Below, one piece after another: positions 26,184 through 35,481 of a DNA stretch of 64,000 nt. The notes under the pieces are model-generated. The model saw only the letters and a list, made by a program, of their open reading frames with translations, ran no database searches and was not told the origin of the DNA. The stretch is from Meishania sp964351985 (GTDB lineage: Bacteria; Bacteroidota; Bacteroidia; Flavobacteriales; Flavobacteriaceae). The stretch's first letter is position 1. Every line of letters starts with the position of its first letter. The stretch spans positions 37,876 to 101,875 of the forward strand of contig CAYGPR010000007.1 of assembly GCA_964351985.1 (NCBI GenBank), in the 5' to 3' direction. Position numbers and translations under genes: made by a program.

Positions 26184-27238
26184 CGGATCGGGCCGATTTC
26201 TCCCCCTTCAAAATCCAGCAGTACACCTTCGGAAATCCATTTGGCAAGGGCTTGTCGGTTCTCGGGATCTAAGATTCTTCTCTGGTCTTTCTTGTTTCTG
26301 ATGTTCCCAATCTCGATAAAGGTCATCGCAGGATGCGTCTTTTTTACCAGATAGAGTGCCGTTCGATCTTCAAAAGTGCCTGTGTAAGTTCTGTTGGGTT
26401 GATATTTTTTGTACTTCTTCTGAAAAGTCTTGTGAATACTTTCCGCCAATTTTTTCCCGTTTTTGCTCTTCTCGTGATGGTAGAAAAAAACATCAATGTT
26501 CTGACCTTTGCTTCGACTATCTACATGGGTTACAATGAGCCTCTGAAATTGACCTCGATGTTTGCGGTGAAGTTCATTTACAATATCAACACGCTGTCGC
26601 AATCGAGCTATCTGATTTAAGGGAATTACCTTGTCTGGATAGGCTACCTCGTCATGATCGATTTCCAAAATTCGTTCGTCTCGAATGCCGTCATTTTCAT
26701 CACGAATGATAATATAGACCACTGCACCATGGGCTAAAAGTTCTTTGGCCAAACGTAGCGTAATATCATAGGCGTATTCGTCTTCAGCAATTTTTTTTCC
26801 GGCGTAGGTGGCCATGGCTCCTGGATCCGGACCCCCATGGCCCGAAACCAAATAGTATACTGCACCCTTAAGCTTCTCACTTTTGGGAAGAACGGTTTCG
26901 TTACCCTTGCCGAAAATGGAAAAAGACTTTCCTTCGATTTTTTTTACTTCGGTAACCTGTTTTTGAATGGAATCTACTACTGTTACACTATCTATGGCAA
27001 TTGAGGGGATTTTATAGGTTCGTCCTGCATAGAGATGTACGCTATCGCGAAGATTATCCATATTCATGGCGATAAAGTCATCGTAACGCTCATAGGGGTT
27101 CACACCCTGTTTACGAAGTAGTGATAGAATACCATCGCCTTTTTCCGCTTTGACCGTTATCAACGAGTCTTGAGCTGAGCTTATGTTTATTCCGAATAAT
27201 AAAAGAAATAATAACGGGAAATACTTTTTAATGGACAC
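26180..27238 (-). CDS. N-acetylmuramoyl-L-alanine amidase (Amidase_3)
   Basis: Zinc amidase that cuts the bond between N-acetylmuramic acid and L-alanine in peptidoglycan, in the periplasm. It has 352 residues: a signal peptide (about 1-22, ending ISSAQD), a LysM-like N-terminal region (KGDGILSLLRKQG), and an Amidase_3 domain from about residue 125 onward. Zinc ligands can be placed at the His of LVSGHGGPDPGA, the Glu of AEDEYAYDI and the His of IVTHVDS, with the late catalytic Glu in FIEIGNIRN. Many Amidase_3 enzymes are autoinhibited and need an activator; none is seen nearby. It is the last gene of a minus-strand block that includes an Omp85-like protein 29 bases upstream. Confidence 0.9.
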   Translation of the reverse strand: MSIKKYFPLLFLLLFGINISSAQDSLITVKAEKGDGILSLLRKQGVNPYERYDDFIAMNMDNLRDSVHLYAGRTYKIPSIAIDSVTVVDSIQKQVTEVKKIEGKSFSIFGKGNETVLPKSEKLKGAVYYLVSGHGGPDPGAMATYAGKKIAEDEYAYDITLRLAKELLAHGAVVYIIIRDENDGIRDERILEIDHDEVAYPDKVIPLNQIARLRQRVDIVNELHRKHRGQFQRLIVTHVDSRSKGQNIDVFFYHHEKSKNGKKLAESIHKTFQKKYKKYQPNRTYTGTFEDRTALYLVKKTHPAMTFIEIGNIRNKKDQRRILDPENRQALAKWISEGVLLDFEGGEIGPIR

Positions 27239-27267
27239 CTTCTAGCAATTTGTTCATACAAAGATTA

Positions 27268-28527
27268 TCAAAAATACTGCCCAATTCCAAAAACAATACC
27301 TCTAGATGCATCTTTTGTGATGCCATACCCGTAATCGATACGGAAAATAGCATTGAATATTCTCTTGTGTATGAACCTGAGGCCTACTCCGGGATAAATT
27401 CGAATATTCCGGTCATCGGCAAAGTCTCCAAAGTCTCCTCCGGGATTTCGCCATGACCCCCCATCGATAAAAAAATTACCCTGTAGTACGAACCAATTTT
27501 TGTCTATAAAAGTATGTCGATATTCGGTATTGAAGACAATAGCTCCGGTACCGCGATCAATAGTATTCCCCACACCCCTAATATTCAAATTGTTGTCGAC
27601 CGTAAAGGGAGCGAATGGAGTTTCTACGTTGCTCGCCAGCCCCAAACGAAGTCGGTTGGCCCAGTTACCTAGCTTGCCGAAGCGATGAAAATAGGCGAAA
27701 TCGTTAAAACCGATTAAAAAAGCAGGAAGCACCTTGTTGGTCGTACCTACGTATTGAAAATTCAATGAACTTCGAAAACCTGACAGATATTGATATTGGT
27801 ACGAAACGGCGTCAAAATTGTAAATAAGCTTTAAAAGGTGTTTGTTTACCGTAAGGGCTTGGGGCACATTGGGGTCGGTAGCCCCTGAAAGATACTCGTA
27901 ATCTTCGGTGAACAGACTGGCTCCTAATTCAATTCTATTCTTAAAATTTATTTCATAGAGCCCCAAAAGCTCAAAGCCCTCGTTATTATAACGATAATCT
28001 GCGGTAGTATCGGCAAAAAATACAGGTTCTTGGGTAATAAAATTATTATAATTGAAGGCCAGCCCCATTTTGTTACTAAATAAGTACGGAGCTCTTACGC
28101 TTAAACCAAATGAATTAAAAACATCCAATTGATAGAATCCTCCTAGGGTTATATTTCTGCCTAACGCATTGAATTCTTGAAGTCCTATCCGAAAGGCAAA
28201 ATCGTCGTTTGCCGAACTAAAAAGATTGGCATACGGTATAAGTGTAAAATTCTCCTCAACATTATAGAAAATATTATGCCTGCCGTCATTTGAAGAAAAA
28301 ACCTGAAAATAGGCATGTGAAATAGAGGGCAACCGTTTTAGTCGCTCCATGTCTTCTTGCATCAAGGTGGAGTCCAATAGCATTCCAGCTTGCATTTTCA
28401 CCAACCTTTTCAAAAAAACAGGTTTGGTTTTTTTTGCACCTTGAATCTTGATATCGGCAATCACATCATCTTGCGAGAAGCCAGTAAAAGATAGCAAAAA
28501 GAAGAAAAGCATGGCGTATGACCTCAT
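27268..28527 (-). CDS. Short BamA/TamA-like (Omp85) outer-membrane protein
   Basis: Exported 419-residue protein with a signal peptide (residues 1-18, ending GFSQ), one POTRA-like domain (about 20-95, IADIKIQGAKKTKPVFLKR then VFFSN-like end), and a C-terminal beta-barrel of about 300 residues that ends in Phe, as outer-membrane proteins do. The late RGVGNTIDRGTGAIVFNTEYR segment recalls Omp85 barrels. With a single POTRA it is much shorter than BamA (five POTRA) and may be a specialised secretion pore or a structural relative. It lies between the amidase and an uncharacterised lipoprotein. I am confident of the fold class but not of its cargo. Confidence 0.75.
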   Translation of the reverse strand: MRSYAMLFFFLLSFTGFSQDDVIADIKIQGAKKTKPVFLKRLVKMQAGMLLDSTLMQEDMERLKRLPSISHAYFQVFSSNDGRHNIFYNVEENFTLIPYANLFSSANDDFAFRIGLQEFNALGRNITLGGFYQLDVFNSFGLSVRAPYLFSNKMGLAFNYNNFITQEPVFFADTTADYRYNNEGFELLGLYEINFKNRIELGASLFTEDYEYLSGATDPNVPQALTVNKHLLKLIYNFDAVSYQYQYLSGFRSSLNFQYVGTTNKVLPAFLIGFNDFAYFHRFGKLGNWANRLRLGLASNVETPFAPFTVDNNLNIRGVGNTIDRGTGAIVFNTEYRHTFIDKNWFVLQGNFFIDGGSWRNPGGDFGDFADDRNIRIYPGVGLRFIHKRIFNAIFRIDYGYGITKDASRGIVFGIGQYF

Positions 28528-28613
28528 CCAGTGTCAAAATAGTTCAAGCCGTAAAGGTAAGGCATAGCTGTAACAAAGAAATCACGGGCATCCATATTAA
28601 ATAGGTTACACAC

Positions 28614-29336
28614 TTACAAATCGAAGGATACTACTGAGAACTGGTTAACCCAATTATCTTCACTAACGCCCATGAGCGTGAATGTATACGCAAGATTCAT
28701 TTTGAGTGCGGGAGGAGTTCCCCTGGTGATATTCAAAACAACATTGTCCAACTCATAAAACCTGAACATTCTTTCAAAAGTATAGGTGCCTGAAATTAGA
28801 TTCTGTTGCCCGTCGGAAATGACCTGGAAATAAATCTTCGTATCATCATAGGTACCATCGAGCCAAGAGAAATCGGGGGTTTCAGAAGAAGTATCGACCG
28901 TAATGTTCTGCGGAAGATATTCCGTTGGTTTGGTAATCTGTTTTAGCCGTATGGGGGTCGATAGGTGGGTCTTGCCATCTTCATCAAAGGTAACAATCAC
29001 CCATTTTTCTTCGGAAACCGCCACTTCGAATTTTTTCAGATACCCATTAAAAATGTCTACAGGCCGAAGCGTTAGTTCGGTATAGTTGGAGAAATCGGTT
29101 TTATCGACCGTAGCATCGACCGTTTCAAAATAACGAAGATTAGTGGCTCTCTCCCTCGGATAAAAGAATACACTTACCAGTGAATCCTCTGCATTACTGG
29201 CAGCGCAGGCGATTACATTGTCAACAACGATTTGACTATCTTCCAAGAAAAAGGAAAGCGTTTCTTCGTTGGCCACATTATCTGTGGAACAGCCAAAAAC
29301 AAAGAATAAAGCCAAGATGAAACAAATACGGTTCAT
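28614..29336 (-). CDS. Uncharacterised lipoprotein
   Basis: A 240-residue protein with a lipoprotein signal ending VFGCSTD (Cys16). The rest is beta-rich with no recognised domain; the central part (THLSTPIRLKQI then PDFSWLDGTYDDTKIYFQV) is like a Fn3-style sandwich. It ends one base before a GH113-like gene, which is upstream of it on the minus strand, so the two are probably cotranscribed. No function is assigned. It could be a surface protein attached through the LES-type pathway, but the typical acidic residues after Cys are not striking. Confidence 0.6.
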   Translation of the reverse strand: MNRICFILALFFVFGCSTDNVANEETLSFFLEDSQIVVDNVIACAASNAEDSLVSVFFYPRERATNLRYFETVDATVDKTDFSNYTELTLRPVDIFNGYLKKFEVAVSEEKWVIVTFDEDGKTHLSTPIRLKQITKPTEYLPQNITVDTSSETPDFSWLDGTYDDTKIYFQVISDGQQNLISGTYTFERMFRFYELDNVVLNITRGTPPALKMNLAYTFTLMGVSEDNWVNQFSVVSFDL

Positions 29337-29337
29337 T

Positions 29338-30339
29338 CTAATTCAATTTATAAAATTGACTGATAACTTCTTGGGCGGGTTTGTTTTGGGGAGTGAAACG
29401 ATTATTCTCAACACCACCTACCTCTTTGTGATTGATGAACCATTTCCAGACATAGCCACCTGCGAACCAGTCTTCGGGCCAAAATTCCTCAAGAATCGCC
29501 TGGGTCGCATTGACTTGCGCCTCTAAATTTACCTTTTCTTCGTTTTGGTCGACCAACCAAGGTTTTTTTGCCGTGTAGTCCATACTTCGGTATCCATATT
29601 CGGTGAAGAGTACGGGTTTGTTCTTTTGCTTGGCCAATGCGGCTATGGGCGTTTTCCATTTCTGCCAGCCCCCTCTCAGCTGTTCTACTGAAGGAGATTG
29701 ATCCTCAGCCAGGGGAAAATAGGCGTCGATGCCGATATAGTCCAAGTCTTCCCAAAATGGAACTCTAGAATATTCATCCCAATTGGCCGCATAGGTCAAT
29801 TTTCCTTTGTACACATTTCTAATTTTTGATATAAGTTGATGCCAAAAGTCAGGTCTTTGAGTGACGAATTTTTCAAGTTCGGTACCGATGCATAACAACT
29901 CGGCCTTAGCTTCCTGAGCCATTTCGGCATAGGTCATTATGAAATCTTCATACGAAGCTTCCAAGGTTTTCCAATCAGCTTCCGATTGCATTTCCAATGT
30001 TCCGGTGAACTCACCATGCCAAAGCCAAATATGGGGTTTTACCATAACCTGAATGCCATTTTTATGCAGCATATCAATATACTGCAAGGCACCGCCTCTG
30101 GTTTCTCCAAACCATTGCCGGTCTGTATTATGTATAATTTCAGGAGTATTGATATCTCGAATAAATCCATAGGGCATCACGGCAGCATGGTTCGCATTGA
30201 CTTTCACCACCTCGTCGATATGTGCTTGAGCAACTTCTTCCCTAGAAGCCACAAAACTGATTCCGTTGATTTTTTCCCTGACCTGACCAGAACATGACAT
30301 TTGGAGAAAGCAAAGCACTATAAAACCTAAAGTCCTCAT
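29338..30339 (-). CDS. GH113-like glycoside hydrolase, lipoprotein
   Basis: A TIM-barrel hydrolase of 333 residues resembling family 113 (beta-mannanase-type) enzymes. The signal peptide ends QMSCSGQ (Cys15 as lipid anchor). Features seen are MVKPHIWLWHGEF, the IGTELEKF block with putative acid/base Glu154, and LFTEYGYRS with putative nucleophile Glu247, followed by VWKWF. The two glutamates sit at the ends of strands 4 and 7, as expected for clan GH-A. Family 113 includes mannanases, so red- or brown-algal mannan or a related sugar could be the substrate. Confidence in GH-A is high; in GH113, moderate. Confidence 0.8.
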   Translation of the reverse strand: MRTLGFIVLCFLQMSCSGQVREKINGISFVASREEVAQAHIDEVVKVNANHAAVMPYGFIRDINTPEIIHNTDRQWFGETRGGALQYIDMLHKNGIQVMVKPHIWLWHGEFTGTLEMQSEADWKTLEASYEDFIMTYAEMAQEAKAELLCIGTELEKFVTQRPDFWHQLISKIRNVYKGKLTYAANWDEYSRVPFWEDLDYIGIDAYFPLAEDQSPSVEQLRGGWQKWKTPIAALAKQKNKPVLFTEYGYRSMDYTAKKPWLVDQNEEKVNLEAQVNATQAILEEFWPEDWFAGGYVWKWFINHKEVGGVENNRFTPQNKPAQEVISQFYKLN

Positions 30340-30379
30340 TCATTAGCAATTAAGAACTTCAAAAATAGGTTTTTTTTTG

Positions 30380-30490
30380 TCCCCTCCCTAGCCCTCCCCA
30401 GGAGGAAGGGAATTCATTTCAGTATTTGATCATCGTGGGGGTTACTATTCGAACAGGAATCCTCTCCCTTTGGGAGAGTTAGAGGGGGCA
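30380..30490. repeat. Imperfect palindromic repeat element (MITE/REP-like)
   Basis: A stretch of about 110 bases has two ends that are imperfect inverted copies: TCCCCTCCCTAGCCCTCCCC at 30380-30399 and, on the opposite strand from 30490 back, TGCCCCCTCTAACTCTCCC, each followed by a purine-rich GGAGGAAGGGA or AAGGGAGAGGA partner. Each end is also self-complementary. It fills the intergenic space between two minus-strand genes and has no coding capacity. This looks like a dispersed intergenic element; copies elsewhere are needed to prove it. Confidence 0.55.
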
Positions 30491-30529
30491 CTGCGCAAAA
30501 GCAAGAATCCCCAAACTAAAATGATTTCT

Positions 30530-31492
30530 TTAAAAAATGGCCCGTAACCCAAGATTAAAGGTCTGCCCAAGACCTGTATTGCTTCCCCTTACGAAATTAG
30601 TGTAGAGTAACTCCAAATTTAAGGCATCGGTCAATTGATATTTCATGCCGCCACCAGCTGCCGTAAAGTCTTGGGCAAAATTATTTCCAAGGTCGATGCG
30701 CTGCGAATGCTGTACCAAACCTAAAATCGTAAACTTCGAACTTGGGAAATAACTTAAAAAGATACCCGGAGTGAGGTTTAAACTATTATTTGCAAAACTA
30801 CCATCTACGGTATTACCATTACTATCACGAACGGAATCATTACCGAAACTGAACTCAGAATTCAATTCTGTAAATAATTGCCACTTACCACCTGAAAAAG
30901 TATGATCATAGAAAAATCGGTTCTGCCAAATAAAACCATCTTGATCCAAGAATACCGCCCTTCGAGTCGTCTGCCCGGTAGCTTGGTCAATAATACCATC
31001 TTCTGTCTCTTGATCCACCAAGGGAATGAAAAACGAACTCTGTATGCTGAAGTTGCTCACCGAAGCGAAAGGCACAAATTTAATTGAGGGTGCGATGGAG
31101 GTTAATCCTGAACGCGCTGTCCCCGATTCACCATCAAAACTAAATACATCCAAAGCTTTTCGATCAGCAATGACATTCGAACGGAATTCCAATATGGCGC
31201 CGATATTCCATCTTTTGTTCTCACCGACGCCGGTATATGCTTCTAAAGTCGAAGTGAAAAAAGTTTCTCTTGGTTCGTCTCCTTCCGAAAAAGTACTTTT
31301 GGTCTGCGTGTAGAGATTGTTGAACCACTTCAAATCTATCTGACCCTTACCAATCAATTTCGATGGGGTATATTGTTGAATGTTACTCTGTTGTTGAGGT
31401 TGATTTTGTGGTTCGGCATCGTCTTGCGAAAATATGTAGGCCGATGACAAAAGCAATATTGCAAGAAATAGGTTTCTTTTTATTGAAATCAT
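30530..31492 (-). CDS. Outer-membrane beta-barrel protein, uncharacterised
   Basis: A 320-residue exported protein with a signal peptide (about 1-22, ending YIFSQ) and a Gln/Pro-rich linker (NQPQQQSNIQQ). The remainder is a run of amphipathic strands with Trp/Tyr girdles (NKRWNIGAILEFRS, FSIQSSFFIPL) and the last residue is Phe (RAIF), typical of a beta-barrel signal. I see no enzyme motif. The adjacent DUF547 gene starts upstream on the same strand with a 31-base gap. It could be a transporter or a structural barrel; the fold class is the limit of what can be claimed. Confidence 0.7.
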   Translation of the reverse strand: MISIKRNLFLAILLLSSAYIFSQDDAEPQNQPQQQSNIQQYTPSKLIGKGQIDLKWFNNLYTQTKSTFSEGDEPRETFFTSTLEAYTGVGENKRWNIGAILEFRSNVIADRKALDVFSFDGESGTARSGLTSIAPSIKFVPFASVSNFSIQSSFFIPLVDQETEDGIIDQATGQTTRRAVFLDQDGFIWQNRFFYDHTFSGGKWQLFTELNSEFSFGNDSVRDSNGNTVDGSFANNSLNLTPGIFLSYFPSSKFTILGLVQHSQRIDLGNNFAQDFTAAGGGMKYQLTDALNLELLYTNFVRGSNTGLGQTFNLGLRAIF

Positions 31493-31523
31493 ATTAGTTG
31501 TTTTAAAAAATTGAGGCTTTGTT

Positions 31524-32240
31524 TTACTTCGATTCGTTCAAGGTCCAATCGTAGGGATAGTAGGAAACCTTTGCTTTCTCAGGTAGTTTTTCAGTTTTAT
31601 AGGTGTTGATAAAGTCGACCACATCTTGGCCATCTTGCGTAAAGTCTCCCTTATACCATTCAAAAATCTGCGATATCTTTACCTTGTTCTTATTGACCTG
31701 AATGAATTTGGGGTCATTCAGGGCCAACTGGGTTTGTTTTTCCAGTTGTGCATTCAGTGTCGATGGCATATAGGCCTGATTTATGATGGGAGGGCAACCC
31801 AATCCACCACAAACTAAAACAAAATGAAACCGCGGTTCAGATGGGAAATTGGCCCGAAGCAGTTTGTTCTCTATATCATTTAATGTAATGCTGGTTCCGC
31901 CAATGTCATGTTTCGTTTTGTCGAAAAATCCTGCCGCGTCCAATGGTGATTTTAAGGGATAGTTTTCAACAATTCCCTTGATTACCAAAAGATTATATCC
32001 ATTGATCCAAAACGCTTGATATTCATGGGCATTCTCTTTGTCAACGGATATTACCTTTGCCATATCGACCAATTCTTCAAGGGCTTGGGGATTACTTTTG
32101 ATCACTTCATAAGCCACCTTTCCATTCTTTACATGGGTATTGAAAAAAGCATCTGACTTTTTATAAAAGTCGGCGGTCGTTTGTGCGGACCCAAGAAAGG
32201 TTCCTAATAAGAGTATTAGTATTGTTGTATTTTTTTTCAT
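31524..32240 (-). CDS. DUF547 family exported protein
   Basis: Protein of 238 residues with a signal peptide (residues 1-19, ending GSAQ) and a DUF547 domain. Features of the family are YQAFWINGYNLLVIKGIVEN (about residues 76-95), the FVLVCGGLGCPPIINQAY block with two cysteines, and a C-terminal IFEWYKGDF. Some relatives have a cysteine-protease-like or transglutaminase-like fold, but no activity is established. It is divergent from the FAD oxidoreductase gene; the 234-base gap between them is AT-rich and shows no clear regulator site or promoter beyond near matches. Confidence 0.85.
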   Translation of the reverse strand: MKKNTTILILLLGTFLGSAQTTADFYKKSDAFFNTHVKNGKVAYEVIKSNPQALEELVDMAKVISVDKENAHEYQAFWINGYNLLVIKGIVENYPLKSPLDAAGFFDKTKHDIGGTSITLNDIENKLLRANFPSEPRFHFVLVCGGLGCPPIINQAYMPSTLNAQLEKQTQLALNDPKFIQVNKNKVKISQIFEWYKGDFTQDGQDVVDFINTYKTEKLPEKAKVSYYPYDWTLNESK

Positions 32241-32474
32241 AATGATAGTACTATGCCAAAATTTAAACCTCTGTCGAGAAGAATCCAGCGACCCTACAAA
32301 AAGAATAAAAATTTAAGATTAATTTAAGTTTTTAGAAATCAGCGATATACAAGTTCGAAGAACATATTAAAACCTTACAAGATGTTTTAGTATTTAAATT
32401 CTTTCTAAATTAAGCAATCCTATTTAAGTTCTTACTTTTAGAAACGACATAACCTTCATTTACCAATTTACGCT

Positions 32475-33827
32475 ATGGCTCATATCATTATTATCGGAAA
32501 TGGCATCGCCGGAGTTACGGCAGCCCGCCATATTCGAAAAAACTCCGACAAAAAAATTACTATCGTTTCGGCTGAAACCGACTATTTCTTTTCACGTACC
32601 GCCCTGATGTATGTGTATATGGGTCACATGAAATTCGAACATACCCAACCTTATGAAAACTGGTTTTGGAAAAAGAACCGTATCGATTTGGTCAAAGGTT
32701 ATGTTTCGAAGGTCGACCATGAGAACAAAAAAATCATCCTCGATGACGGGGTATCAATGACATATGACAAACTGATAATCGCGACCGGATCCAAACCGAA
32801 TAAATTCGGCTGGCCGGGTCAAGACCTTGATGGCGTGCAAGGACTATATTCTAAACAAGATCTAGATCAACTGGAGGCCAACGCCCCAAATAACGAAGTC
32901 TGCAAGCGAGCGGTTATCGTTGGAGGCGGACTGATAGGCATTGAATTGGCCGAAATGCTTCGGAGCCGTGACATTCCCGTAACCTTTCTAGTCCGCGAAA
33001 GTAGCTTTTGGAACGGCGTACTACCGAAAGGGGAGTCAGAAATGATCAACGAACATATTTGTGAGCATCATATCGATTTGCGATTGGCAACAAATTTGGT
33101 CGAAATCATATCGGACGAAAACGGTAAGGCCAAAGCGGTGACAACCGACAAGGGCGATACCATCGAATGCGATGTGGTCGGATTGACGGCAGGAGTGACC
33201 CCGAACATTGATTTTCTCAAAGATTCCGGAATCGAATTGGGTCGCGGGGTGAAGGTCAATCGTAATCTAGAGACCAATATTGAAGATGTGTATGCCATCG
33301 GCGATTGCGCAGAACAACATGAGGCCATAGGAAATCGAAGGCCGATCGAGGCTGTTTGGTATACGGGGCGCATGATGGGCGAAGCTTTGGCGCAGACGAT
33401 TTGCGGCAAAAAACGCGAGTACAATCCCGGACATTGGTTCAACTCCGCCAAGTTTCTTGATATTGAATACCAGACCTACGGCTGGGTTTTCAGCGAAAGG
33501 GGAATGAAAGAAAACGAGCAACATTTTCATTGGCGACATCCAAAAGAATATATCTGTATAACCGTCGCCTTTGATAAAGAGAACAGAAAGTTTTTGGGCA
33601 TCAATACCTTCGGGATTCGAATGCGCCATGAAATTTTTGACCGTTGGTTGACCGAAAAAAGAAGTGTCGACCATGTCATGGAATATCTAAAGGATGCCAA
33701 CTTCGACCCGGAATTCTATGCGCAATATGAATCTCAAATCGTATCGAAATTCAATTCGGAATTTGGCACGAACATCTCCCCTAAGAAAAAAAGTTGGAAA
33801 CGAATTTTTGAAAAAGTCTATGCATAA
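32475..33827 (+). CDS. NAD(P)/FAD-dependent oxidoreductase
   Basis: Two-dinucleotide-fold flavoprotein (nitrite-reductase/rubredoxin-reductase type), 450 residues, cytoplasmic. The FAD motif is IIIGNGIAGVTAARH (residues 4-18), the NAD motif is VIVGGGLIGIELAEML (about 143-158), and the VYAIGDCAEQ block (about 278-287) binds FAD. The last 120 residues (GMKENEQHFHWRHPKEYI and beyond) extend past the usual domain. Its TAA is directly followed by the ATG of a 4Fe-4S membrane protein, so the pair probably passes electrons from NAD(P)H to an iron-sulfur membrane module. The electron acceptor is unknown. No redox-active CxxC is seen. Confidence 0.88.
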   Translation: MAHIIIIGNGIAGVTAARHIRKNSDKKITIVSAETDYFFSRTALMYVYMGHMKFEHTQPYENWFWKKNRIDLVKGYVSKVDHENKKIILDDGVSMTYDKLIIATGSKPNKFGWPGQDLDGVQGLYSKQDLDQLEANAPNNEVCKRAVIVGGGLIGIELAEMLRSRDIPVTFLVRESSFWNGVLPKGESEMINEHICEHHIDLRLATNLVEIISDENGKAKAVTTDKGDTIECDVVGLTAGVTPNIDFLKDSGIELGRGVKVNRNLETNIEDVYAIGDCAEQHEAIGNRRPIEAVWYTGRMMGEALAQTICGKKREYNPGHWFNSAKFLDIEYQTYGWVFSERGMKENEQHFHWRHPKEYICITVAFDKENRKFLGINTFGIRMRHEIFDRWLTEKRSVDHVMEYLKDANFDPEFYAQYESQIVSKFNSEFGTNISPKKKSWKRIFEKVYA

Positions 33828-35414
33828 ATGAAAGCAATAAAAAACATAGGTCTTGTAATCTTCCTGATCGGATTAGGGATTTTCACCGCACTTCCCTTAA
33901 TCGGAGATTTTAAATTAGACCAGGAGACTTTTGAGAAAATTGTCGCTGACAAAGGTTTTAAGAGTGAGCTGTTCATTCAGACGATGGAGAAAGAGGTTGT
34001 GGGTAAAGAGTTCTCAAGTATGATTACGCTTTCACCAAAAATTGCGGATGCTCTTGAAAATGCCAATGCACAGCATAGAAAAAACAAAGAGTACAAGAAG
34101 GTAATCTATACCAAATCTCATGATATGGCTGCACTTATCGGCAAAGAATCAGGGAGCGGATTCATTGCTGAAAACAAAGGGTTGATGTGGTTTTTGACAT
34201 TTGGCCTTGGGATTATCGGTGCGCTAATGTTCATTTTGCCCAATGTAATTCTACTTGGCAAAAAAGGTATTAAGAACGATGGTATCTATCATAAAAACGC
34301 AACGAACCGAGGCTGGATAGCATGGTTGGTCTTTATTTTTTTGGTCGGGTTTTACTTGATATTATATTTCCGTCCTCAATTTGCTGTCAATTGGACCTAT
34401 CTAGTGGATCCGATTAGCGAAAGTCTAAGCGGCAACCCGGCAGGGCACTGGTTCGTCTATGGTTTTATGTATTGTGTAGTCATGACTGTAATGGCCGTTC
34501 GCATGTACATCAAGTACCGTCATAACGTATACCAGATGGTGCGCACCACATCGGTATTGTTCTTTCAGATTGTGTTTGCCTTTTTGATTCCCGAAATCAT
34601 GGTGCGCCTTCAAATGCCATATTATGATTTTAAGAATGCCTTTCCGCTCGATTATGATTTCTTTTTTCAATGGAATCTAAAGGAACTTTTGAACAGCGGA
34701 GGTATCGGACTCTTCATTTTGGTCTGGGGCATTGTATTGACTTTGGTGATTGTTCCGGTCATGGTCTATTTCTTTGGAAAAAGGTGGTACTGCTCTTGGG
34801 TCTGTGGTTGTGGTGGTTTGGCCGAAACTTTAGGTGATCCTTATCGACAGCATTCCGATAAATCTTTGTTTGCGTGGAAGGTTGAACGTTGGTTGGTACA
34901 CGGGGTATTGGTCTTCGCCGTAGCAATGACCGGAATGACCTTATATAGTTTCTTTGCCGAGTCTGGTACTGTTTTAGGTATCAAGACGCAAAGTGTTCAA
35001 AATACATATAGTTTGGCTATCGGTTCAGTATTCGCTGGGGTCATAGGCACAGGGTTCTATCCCATTTTCGGTAACCGTGTATGGTGTCGATTCGGTTGTC
35101 CCTTGGCGGCTTATCTAGGCTTTGTGCAGCGATTCAAATCACGTTTTCGCATTACCACCAATGGAGGGCAATGTATCTCATGTGGAAACTGCTCTACCTA
35201 TTGTGAACAAGGTATTGACGTACGCGCCTATGCCCAAAAAGGTGAGAACATCATACGGTCAAGTTGTGTAGGTTGCGGTATTTGTTCAGCCGTTTGTCCT
35301 CGTGGCGTACTTAAATTGGAGAACGGACCTCTTGAAGGTCGAATCAACCCTACTGAAGTATTGTTAGGCAATGACGTTGATTTGATGGAGCTCGTCAATA
35401 AAAAGCAATCATAG
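33828..35414 (+). CDS. 4Fe-4S membrane protein (NapH/CcoG-like)
   Basis: A polytopic inner-membrane iron-sulfur protein of 528 residues. About six membrane segments lie between residues 5 and 420, with a CSWVCGCGG motif near residue 324 and CRFGCPLA near 424. Two ferredoxin-type clusters follow: Cys449-x2-Cys452-x2-Cys455-x3-Cys459 and a second set beginning at Cys480 (CVGCGICSAVCPRG). This NapH/CcoG-like layout usually passes electrons across or within the membrane. An extracytoplasmic loop of about 90 residues follows the first membrane helix. Start directly follows the flavoprotein stop (no gap), supporting a functional pair. Which quinone, thiol or cofactor it serves is unknown. Confidence 0.85.
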   Translation: MKAIKNIGLVIFLIGLGIFTALPLIGDFKLDQETFEKIVADKGFKSELFIQTMEKEVVGKEFSSMITLSPKIADALENANAQHRKNKEYKKVIYTKSHDMAALIGKESGSGFIAENKGLMWFLTFGLGIIGALMFILPNVILLGKKGIKNDGIYHKNATNRGWIAWLVFIFLVGFYLILYFRPQFAVNWTYLVDPISESLSGNPAGHWFVYGFMYCVVMTVMAVRMYIKYRHNVYQMVRTTSVLFFQIVFAFLIPEIMVRLQMPYYDFKNAFPLDYDFFFQWNLKELLNSGGIGLFILVWGIVLTLVIVPVMVYFFGKRWYCSWVCGCGGLAETLGDPYRQHSDKSLFAWKVERWLVHGVLVFAVAMTGMTLYSFFAESGTVLGIKTQSVQNTYSLAIGSVFAGVIGTGFYPIFGNRVWCRFGCPLAAYLGFVQRFKSRFRITTNGGQCISCGNCSTYCEQGIDVRAYAQKGENIIRSSCVGCGICSAVCPRGVLKLENGPLEGRINPTEVLLGNDVDLMELVNKKQS

Positions 35415-35481
35415 ATTGAATATAAAGTTGCTGCGTTAGTTGTCCCTTATTTTCTCGACAAAAGAAAAATAAACGCTTGTC

